Below are positions 1 through 10,100 of a stretch of 64,000 nt of DNA, piece after piece. Positions within the stretch are counted from its first letter, which is position 1. The number at the start of each line of letters is the position of its first letter. Below the pieces are notes generated by a model. That model made no database searches and was not told the origin of the DNA. It saw only the letters and a program-made list of their open reading frames with translations. The translations under genes and the position numbers were made by a program. The stretch covers positions 2,131,799-2,195,798 of the forward strand of contig JAVSML010000029.1 of the NCBI GenBank assembly GCA_038503035.1, in the 5' to 3' direction. Source of the DNA: Crocodylus rhombifer (lineage: Eukaryota > Chordata > Crocodylia > Crocodylidae).

Positions 1-3000
1 TGTTGCAGGGGTAATTATAAGAAGATTGCATATGTGGATGGGATTATGAAAGGATAACAGAGTTCAGGATAATGTGGTTCAGGACTGTATTGGAGCAGAA
101 GGGAGATCAAGACAGGTGAAAAGGGCTTTTGGAAAGAAAAACCTGGAAGGGAAAGAGAGAAAGGAACACTGATGAGTAGAAGGGAGGTAGAAGATACAGT
201 GGGGAAAAGGAAAAGGAGCCCTCAAAATTTAGAAGATTGCAAAATTAGACTCCAGAGGAAAAATGAGGATCTGCAGGTGAGGGTAAAATGAAGGGGATGA
301 ACAGAACAGAGGAGGGAGGCATAATGTTCAGGGAATAAACAAAATAAATATGGGAGGGGGAAGAGAAGAAAGAGAGCGGGAAAGGGAGGGAATAAAAAAA
401 TTTAAACTTGACATTTGGATTTGTTACATGTCACTATTTTGCAGTGTTTTTCTGCTGGATTTGGAGCAGGCTTTTTTCTACGGGTGCTTGCTACTAATTG
501 TAGTAATGGAATTTCAGGGTGTCCCCCCTCCCCCAATAAAGATGTCAGAATAATAAGAATTAATTTGTTCCTTTGTATTGTTGTTTTATTCAGTTCTTAT
601 TTACTCTATGACAAATGACATTTCCATTACCAGAATTCAATAACAGCATCTGACTGCAAGGCTTTGGGAAGAATTCCATTGCCATGGATAACTTTTAGCC
701 TTATGCCATGTCTGTTTCACCTTTGGAGTGCAAAGGATCACAGCAGAGTGCACCAAAAATGTCCATAATGGGGAAAACCTTCTGAATTTTTCCACTAGGA
801 AATTAAAAAACAGGTTAACATAATGGCAAGTATTGCACATGATTTCAAGGTTTTCCATTTTCAGATTTAGGCACATTAATTAACGTTAGTGTGGCACTGT
901 CATTTCATAAAAGGTAAGTTCTGCTTTAAAATAAAAAATTTGTGTACATAACTAGCATCTGAGATGGAAATCTGTGTTTTTCATTTCCATTCTCTATTAG
1001 TTTCTTATTCCTTATTGCTACCCACCTGTCACTCCCACTGCTCAACTTGATTCTTTTATTCCCATCTGCCCACTTCTCATATCACTCAGTGCTGACCCCC
1101 CTGTCCTTCAACTGACTGTCCATCACAAAAAATAAAGGGTCCCTTTGTTTTATGTTCAGTCTTCCAATGCTCCAGGCCACAGGGGACCGATGATCAAAAT
1201 GAGATGTCATTTTAAGTAACTTGTACGTAGCGCTATGTAGGCCCTGGGGCTAATGAATTAGGCATTGTGCTGAATCATCTGATAAAGCTGAATGGTGTGC
1301 ATGCAGATATGTACATACTGATTGCATTAGAAAGCCTACACCTAATAGGAATATTTTCTTACATTTGATATAGAATTCCAGAGTACATCACATTTCTAAA
1401 CTGAATACAGTCAGTAATATTCACAACTATTACATTAAAAGTTTTTTTCCCCCTAACGATTTATATACTACTACTACACAGTATAACAGACCTGACCTTT
1501 TGAAGAGTACAGACTCCTGTTTATATTATAGTAAAAAGACTGTCAAGCTTTTTTATTTAGTTTAGTTTTTAACAGGAAACTGATTATTTTTTTCTCTGAG
1601 GGTCTGAAATATAGTTCCACTTGAAAATTATTAAAATTTTCCCTACCGGTTGTGCCTTTCCATGTCAAGAAGATTTATTCTTATCCCAGTGTCCTAGGTA
1701 AAGCTTAAATTAACATTGCTGGTTTTGTTTAATAATTTCAAGTTGCTGTACAGAAGAAAAGTATGCCATGTCCTACATGCTAGACCAGGTGCAGTGTCTT
1801 TTTCTGCATCCCTGATTAAGGAAAACTTACAGGATTTGATTCAATGGGAGTTATGACTGAGTAAAGACAAAGGGTCAGATCAATGTGAGCACTCCAGGAA
1901 TAATGCTAGTTCATTATTGTGGCAGGCAGAACATGGTTTTTATAGATCCCACATATGCAGTTGGAATTGTTTTTTAAATTTCCTGGCAGTGGACAAGTTA
2001 GATTTTAAAAAAAGTGCAGCTCAGTTATTTGGGCAAAACAGCCTTAAGTCATAAGTGAGTACTGAGGGTACATATAACTCAGGGCTGAGTTGGGTACTTG
2101 GAATCCAAAATGTATTTTCAATTTAAAAATCAGTCTGTAGTGAGTCAGATTTTAAGATTAAAAACCTTGACAGCGTTTTCTTTTAATATCCACATCTATA
2201 TTCCATTCAATTCCAAAGTCTAATATCTACCTCATACCATTCTTAAAAATCGTACTGACTAGACTAGAAGACAGAAGACTTTAATAGGAAGCTTCTACAA
2301 AACAAGATAAAATTCAGTGTAAATTACGTAATTGCTACTGTCGAGTTCTGGAGAACCGTGCGCATTGTCTGAACATTGATACTCACCCATATGCTGAATA
2401 AGAAAAGATTGAATTTGTTACATAACAAAACAGATGAAATACACAGTTCATAACTTTCTACTCTATACCGAATTTATACACAAATAGGTATATCTGGAGA
2501 GAGACTCATTTCATAGGTTACAAGTAAACCATAGACGCTTCTTACATTGTGCCCAGTCTTTGCTTATGTGCTGCTTTCTACTTTTCTCCATTTAACTACT
2601 ACTATTTTCACGCCTAAGCTTTGCCACAGCATAACTGATTTTTGGATACACTTCTATATTTGTTATTTAATCAAGATACATTTACTATGGCAGTCCTTAT
2701 TTTTTGAGAAGACTCCATCCCAGTCTTTGGTGCCTGTGTGCAGACTTCTATATGCAAATACCTCTGTGCACTAACGTGTGTATGCTAGTAATAACGCTTT
2801 TATATTCAAAACAGTCTAGTTTTGGGCTTTGCCCATGCATACACAGAGGGAGAGAGGTAAGTTTGTCACCGTCTGTGGCCAACTTTGAAAGTCAACCCTT
2901 CGTCCTTTTATTTCCTGTTCAAATCACAGTTACGCAAAACTATTCTATTACATGTACTTTAAAATTTGTCATAGGTTTCTATTTGAAGGAAGAGTATATT

Positions 3001-3641
3001 CCATTTGCATTCATAGCTGTTAATTTTAAAAAATAAAATTCATCTACTTAAAGTTTGTTTTAAGCGGTGCTTTGGATATATAGCCTTTCCCATTGCTTCC
3101 ATCTTTGCCTTGGTGTTCAATTAATTTAAAAACAAGTGTACCTCAGCAAAAATAACAGTAAAAACTGCTATCAGAATAACATACAGATTATGATTTCATG
3201 ACATGGATATCTAATGGTAGCATGTAAAAATACCAATTTATAATGCAATTAATAAGGAGGATTTTAGCATTTTGGAAATTTCAAGAAATACTCTGAATGG
3301 TATCTGGGACATTCAATTTTCCATTTAAATGAGTGAGCTAAACTGATGATGCAAAGAAACCCTCTTGGTTACAGTATATTTGTATAGGAAACTTCAGAGC
3401 AAATATTAGCCCAGTATTTCCAGTCCGCTTTTAAAAGACATGCTAAAAAAGCCCAGACAAGCAGCAGCATCCATTTCTCACATTCCCACTGCCTTTCCTA
3501 TCAGTTTTGATTGCTTAACTGAGGCATTTTGATGTCTTCAGAACTAGGTCACATTATGAGTCAAACTCTAATCACCTTTCCAAGACCAGACGAGAAGAGA
3601 AGTAACTGAATTTGGCCAAATGTAGCTCCTTCTGTGGCAGC
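1..3641. other. CCKAR 3' flank, including the unmarked 3' UTR
   Basis: This AT-rich stretch has no convincing exon and no recognised full transposon; the short open frames here look like chance. The proximal part must hold the CCKAR 3' UTR. Some segments (for example around 1850-1900) faintly resemble old interspersed repeats, but I cannot assign them. Confidence 0.5.
2907..2912 (-). terminator. candidate CCKAR polyadenylation signal
   Basis: AATAAA on the minus strand lies about 730 bp past the CCKAR stop. It is the nearest canonical hexamer I noticed downstream of the stop; such hexamers are common by chance in AT-rich DNA, so use is unproven. Confidence 0.25.
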
Positions 3642-4168
3642 TCATGGGGGAGCAGAGGCATTCATGTGTGTGTAAGAACACCTGGAGAGAGACGCTCCTG
3701 TCGTCTTCCCCTCTTCTTCATCAACCATCTCTCCTCTTATTGCAGGGGGCTTTTGCTTAGTACAGCAGGTGAAAGTGGCTAGAAAACCCATGCGGAAGCG
3801 CTTGTTCATGAAGCAGTAGATGATGGGGTTCACACAGGCAGAAGTGTAGGACAGCAAATGAATAAAGGAGATAGGAGCTCCTGACAGAAGCTGGTCTGCC
3901 GAAGCAGTGTCAAATGCACGCCATGCATTTACACTGAAGATGGGAGTCCAGCAAAGGAAAAACAACATCACTATCACCATCAGCATGCGGATGACAAGCT
4001 TCTTAGCCATCAGATTGGCTGTTGAAGTGTTGCTTCTTGCCCTGTCTACTTTGGTGCTGCTGGTGCTGGAGAGCTGTTGCAGTGACATCTTTTTCTTCTT
4101 TTTCATCTTCTGAACGTAGCACCCATCTCCATCTTCATACTTGTTACTGCCAGTGCTGGCTTTTCTTT
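3642..4168 (-). CDS. CCKAR: CCKAR coding exon 5 (loop 3, TM6, TM7, tail, stop)
   Basis: The last exon begins after acceptor atgcag and ends at the TGA at 3644-3642. It encodes residues 255-429: the large third intracellular loop, TM6 ([16 protein letters not shown]), extracellular loop 3 with [12 protein letters not shown]7 with [12 protein letters not shown], the CC motif, and a Ser/Thr- and Glu-rich tail ending NASAPP. Loop 3 has a local run of five lysines (MKKKKKM) where the human receptor has a Pro/Arg-rich stretch. The mRNA continues into a 3' UTR below 3642. Confidence 0.96.
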
Positions 4169-7100
4169 CTGCATGTACATGAATAGGTCACACAACATTT
4201 CTGAACACCAGCAAAGTATAAATCCAAGAATGCAGCCTAAATTCTGAAGTGAGCAACGACATGCATTGATGCTGAGCAACTAGTGGTAAAAAAAGCAAAA
4301 GAAAAAAGGCCTTCCAGTTCTAAATTAAATTGTAATTCACTCAGCTATACGGCCATTTGGGGACCCTTTCCAGAAACGTTCAGAGGCCTTAACTCTACGT
4401 ACTGTTGAAAACAGAATATTGAGAGAGAGTGGTTAACTTTTGCCAGAAGTAACTTTTGAATTACATGTATATGTTAATGTTACAATTCCTGTCATGTTAC
4501 TTGGCCACGTGTAAGATGGCCAAGTAACTCACTTTTTAAAGCACTACACGTGCAAGCCATCTGTAGTGCCACAAAAATGGTGGTTCCACCACAAAAATGT
4601 TCTTCTTTGACAAAGGAACTTCTGCTACTGGCACAGACAATGTGGGGGGGTTGGGCACAGGAGGCACATACCCCTCCAGATTTCCGTGCTGGTGGCGGGG
4701 CTTGGGGCTGCAGCTTCAGCCTGGCCGAAGCCAGGGCCCAGCAGCAGTGGGGTGGTGCAATTTCTGTGCTGGCAGCAAGGCAGGAGCCAGCACCCAGCAG
4801 CAACTGGGGTAGCATGGAGTTTTGCCCCAACACTGTCAACTCCTACGGGTCATCTATGGCTATAGGAATGCTTTCTCTAATGTCCCACAGTCCTCTCCTC
4901 TCCCTCACCATATCCAAGGGGGAAGGAGAGTGCCTGGCTCCCTGACAGATTGCCCAACTATGGTGATGAGCTGTCACAGCCATGCTGGGATCCTGCTGCC
5001 ACAAAAGCATTGGCTTTGTGTTTGTCTTACAGTGGCAGTGAGGTTGTTGCTGCTCCCTAAAACTAGGGTGCCAGGGGTGGGGAGCAGCAGTCTGTGACAG
5101 CTGCTGCTCCTGGTGGCTGCTGCTCCCGGAGTGGGTGAAGGCAAACTGTTTGATCTAGCTTACTGACAGGTGTTGGGGGATTGGGAGGGGTGGTTGGGTC
5201 ATGGGGGGCAAAGGAGCAGCCCTCTGTTGTCCCCCAGCTGGAGAGTATACGTCTGAAGCCAGGGAGCTGTCTGGGTCCACGTGCATACCTCCATAGCATT
5301 TCATGTTTGTAGCATTATGGTCTTTTGTAGCACTACAAAGAAATGTATGTCCAAAGCCTTAGTGCAAAACTCATTGAATGTGCAAGCAGGCACATTATCT
5401 ACTCCATTATGTAATTAGCCCAGTGGAATTACAAATCTAATATCCCAGCTGAATTCTTTGCAGATAATGTTAATAATTTTAATAAATGAATGCATCCAAT
5501 ATGAATTTTGTAATCGGTTCATGGACATTATGCCAGCAGAAATGACTGTTTATGGAATAAATTGTGTGCTTGACTCTACTGTTCACATCTTAACATCTGT
5601 TATTTAAAAATAAATAGATAAACAAACAAACAAACAAATAATTCATTTGTGCTGTTACCTCGTGAAGACTTGCGCTGGCTGACATCAAATTTAATTCCTC
5701 TGTATAGTTCCAAGGAAATTAAGCCATATGCAATCATCATTACAATCCCAGGTATAAGAAAGAGTATGAGTAGCAGAAATGTGTACCTGTGGAAGCCACA
5801 GAAGAGTCCTTCTGAGACTGAGGATCAGCAAAAACACAGAAAAGCAGCTACATGTTTTGTGTTCTGTTTAATGACTTGGATGTCTCATTAGTTAAATGCA
5901 CGGTAGGCTGCTTTGGCAGTGCTAGAGGCTGGAAAATCCCATTTTTCCCCACAGAAGAAATAGTGTGAGAACAAAAGCAGTTCTGGTTTCTCTGCTTTGC
6001 CAACTCGGAGCATCTCTACCCTGATGGAACAGGCAACAATTAAGGGATTAGAAGATGCTTCAGTCTGTGCCTGTTCAATATTTGACTATTAGAAGCAGTT
6101 TAATGGCTTTGTGGTGTATTTTTTTTATGAAAATGGAAACTTAAACCACCTACTAGTACGTAAGTGAGATGCTGATACTGGTGATTCCTATGTTCCTGAA
6201 GTAGGACAGTGCCCATCCTCAGAACAACATGCCAACCAGAGCAAGGCAATGAGATGGGTATTTTTTTCACCTCCAGCTTCATGCCCATTCTAAAGGAAAA
6301 ATGGTACATACTGGGGCTGGATTTTTGTTTTGTTTTGGTACTGAACTATTCACATAGTGGGAAATCCACTTTGAAGGAAACTCAGTTATTTATTACACAT
6401 TGTAATCAATTAATGTATTATTAAAATGTTGTTCTGTATGACATTAATTTTCTTTGATTCTATTATATTAGCATAGGGTCCTCAGGAGATCATTTAGTCC
6501 AACTCCCTGCTCAAAGCAGGACCATCCCCAACTATATCATCCCAGCCAGGGCTGTCTAGTCTGCTCTTCAAAACCTTGAAGGATGGAGTTCCACAACCTG
6601 TCTGGGTAACCTGTTTCCAGTGCTTTACTACTCTCCTCCTGAGAAAGTTTGTCTTCCTGTCTAACCTCAACTTCCCATGCTGCAACTTGAGACCATTGTT
6701 TCTTGTTCTGGCATCTGCCACCACTAAGGACAGCCTAGCTCCATCCTCTTTCAGACCACCCTGCTGGTAGTTGAAGGTTGCTATTAAATCACCTCTGTTT
6801 TCTCTTCTCCAGACTAAATAAACCCAGTTCCCTCAGCCTCTCCTCAGAAGTCACGTGCCCTAGCCCCTAACCATTTTCATTGCCCTCTGCTGGACGCTTC
6901 AACTTGTCTATATCCTTTCTATAGTGTTGGGGTGGGGGAGGCCTAAAACTGGACACAGTACTCCAGATGTGGCCTTACCAGTGCTGAATAAAGGGGAATA
7001 ATCACTTCCCTTGATCTGCTGGTAACACCCCTGCTAATGCAGCCCAGTGTGCCATTAGCCTGCTTCATAACAAACCTATTCAGCTGATTGTCCACTGTAA

Positions 7101-10100
7101 CCTCCAGTCCTTTTCTGCAGAGCTGCTGCTTACCCAGTCAGTTCCCAGCCTCTATGGGTGTCCATGGCATTGTTCTGTCTTAACTTTTTACACTTCTCCT
7201 TATTGAACCTCATGAGATTTCTTTAGGTTCAATTTGTTGACATCTCTCTGAATTCTAGCCTTATTCTACAATCTATCTACTACTTGCCACTAGCTTGATG
7301 TCATATGCAAGCTTGATGGGGGTGCACTCCATCCCATCGTCCTGGTCATTTGTGAAAATGTTGAACAAAACCAGCCCCAAGACTGACCCTGGGGGCACTC
7401 CACGTAATACTGGCTGCCAGCTAGACATTGAGCTGGATGGTCCAGCCAGTTTTCTATCCACCTTGCAGTACATTCATCAAACCATATTATTAAAAGATCA
7501 AAACAGAGAGACGTTCTGTTTAAAAATGTTATTAACAAAGCAATCGTGTATTTTTGAGCCTAAACATTTTCTGCTGTCAGTAGTTTTAGTGCACACTCGT
7601 TGGAGTTTCCCTATATTTATGCTGGTGTAACTGAAAATAGGATTTAACTCTTTAACTTTCCTTTTCATGCATGCTCATTATAGCAGGCATAATAAGTACT
7701 GAAAATATTAACATACAATAAATGTTTCTGTGGATGCACCAGTACTAGGTGGTACCAGCTATGGGCTTGTTCCCAGGTTCTGCTAAAGTTATTAACAACA
7801 CCCCTATACTGTTCCTGTGATAGCCAAAGTGCTTGGTTATGTGAAAAAGGAAATATTAAGGAAACACGGTAAAAATAAACTAGTTTTCAATGCAATGTTG
7901 CACCTTCTTATATTCCTATGTTGTATCTTTACCATTTATTCACAGTCTCGTGGCATATGGCTTTGTGTTCAATAGCACTGATTTCTCCTCGCATTGCCTG
8001 CTTACATTTCTGCTCTAATCTCTCCAGGTTATTAGCTTGGTTCCATTTTCAAGTACATTTATTCTCTCTCCAATGTGCATGTCGTCTTATTTGTTGACAA
8101 CTGGAACTACATCCGTTCTACGTAGGCAAAGAATGACTCATAGAAGGGGCACCGGGTGTGGATGTGTATGGCTTTTCGAGAGTACTTGATCAAAAACACT
8201 TTAAAAGGACGAGTAGAGGACTAAGCTCTACTAGTAGGGGGCAGCACTACAAAGGCAACAGATGTTTTACCATCTGTAGTCTGAGCATTATTGGCATATT
8301 ATATGTACCACCTTTGTGAAGCAAAAGCAATGACAGTATTAAAAGGAGAAAAAAGGCAGTTTAAGAACTAGCAGTCTATGGAACTTTCTAAACAAGCATA
8401 CTAGAATTCTAAACTTTCTCTAATGGTTAATAATGGATTTGCAACAGGCTTGCTGCAACCATGTCATTTTATTTGATACCAGACAATTATCAGATATTTA
8501 AGAGTCGATTATATCTTACCAGGACTGCTGAATGACATCACTTGGCCAAAGCAGGCGACACATGTTAGCTGTACTGTTGTTCGGTTTTGTAAAAGGAACC
8601 AGTTTGCTGTGTATTGGGTATGGGGACATGATGGTAAAGGAGATGCACCAGGTAGCAGCAATCACCTTCAAAGCATGAGATTTTGTCTGCCAGACCCTAG
8701 ACTGTAAAGGTTTGCAAATGGCGCTGTATCTTTCCAAAGATATGGCAACCAGGTTGAATGTGGATACGCTTACTGAGATGCCTAGACATGGAAAGCAAAG
8801 AAATAAATTATGTCTGTTCTTCTTTTAAAAAACAGATGGCTCTCTTTTTGTTCTTCTTTGTTGTTTTTTTTTTTTAAGATTCTTGCCTAAACTTCTGGGT
8901 ACATAATGCACAGTAAGAAAACTATGGGAGTAGCTCTGACAGCCTTCTGGTACTTGGGTTTTGTAATCTTATATTCCAGATTTATACTTAACTACACAAA
9001 TGTATGAAACAAAATAATTGACAGTTTTTGTCTTTGTTCCACCGAGGCAAGAAGTAAATGGTCAGTCACATAAGATTCTTACATTACCTTATGTACAAGG
9101 CAGGTATTTGCATGCCATAGACCAATGAAAGTAGAGATATAGCACAAGATTTTGTGGGCTAGAGCTCACTTCATCAGATGCTCTGTGTGTGTGCACACAA
9201 GCACTCTAGCCTATGAAAGGCTGTTAGATAGATATGTATGTATGCATGTGCAGGGGTGTGTGTGTGTGTGTGTGTGTGTGTAAATATGCATTCTTTGGTT
9301 AGTCTATACAATGCAAATCTACCCTACCTACTGTGACTATCTACTCATTTGTTATTCCAGTTCTTATGCTAATATAACTTTGCTGAAATATAATCAGGCA
9401 TTTGAAATCACTGGAGTTAATTTAATTTGATAGCAATAAATAAGTATATTTTTGTTTTAAATAAAATAAAATAACCACAATTATGCACTTCCATAGCTTT
9501 TAGTGGAGGCATATAGTACCAAACTGAAGGAAGTGTAGTAGTGAATTAGAACCTGATTCTATAAAATGTACGTTAATTTTTCCTCCTTGCTAGTAGATAT
9601 AAAAATAGCATTAAATATAAACACAGTGTGTTATACCTATTTTTTTCTTGTGACCTCAGGGAATTATAATTGTAAAATAACAATTGCTGCATGACTAGAA
9701 ATATTCCTTCCCTTTAACCCTAAGTTGCATAGGAATTTTCTGGTATGAAATTATTTTCTCTTAAATAAAAAAAATGTAAGTTATTAACATTTTTACATAA
9801 AAGGTTGCTTGCCAAAAATCATTTGTAGTTTGTAGTATTCATATTTATAACCCTCTTGCATCCTAAAGTGACAGTTTAAGTGGATGGGAGATGCAGTGTA
9901 CATCAGGGACTATTCATCAATATTGTTCCTTTCTTAACTTAAACCAGGGCTTCTCAGCCTCCAGCCTGTGGGCCAAATGTGGCCCATGAAGCCATGGTAT
10001 CTAGCCCATGGGGCTTTCCTCAGATTTAGAAATTTTGGTGACAGGGGAATAGTGGCAATTTAATATGGCCACTCTCCACCACTGCCAAATTTAAAACCCC

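Larger units (their letters stand above)
4169..5658 (-). other. CCKAR: CCKAR intron 4
   Basis: A 1490-bp GT-AG intron, mostly occupied by a GC-rich repeat-like block (about 4563-5336) with a perfect stem-loop beside it, and a short (AAAC)n tract at 5612-5638. Open frames within it are not coding. Confidence 0.85.
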
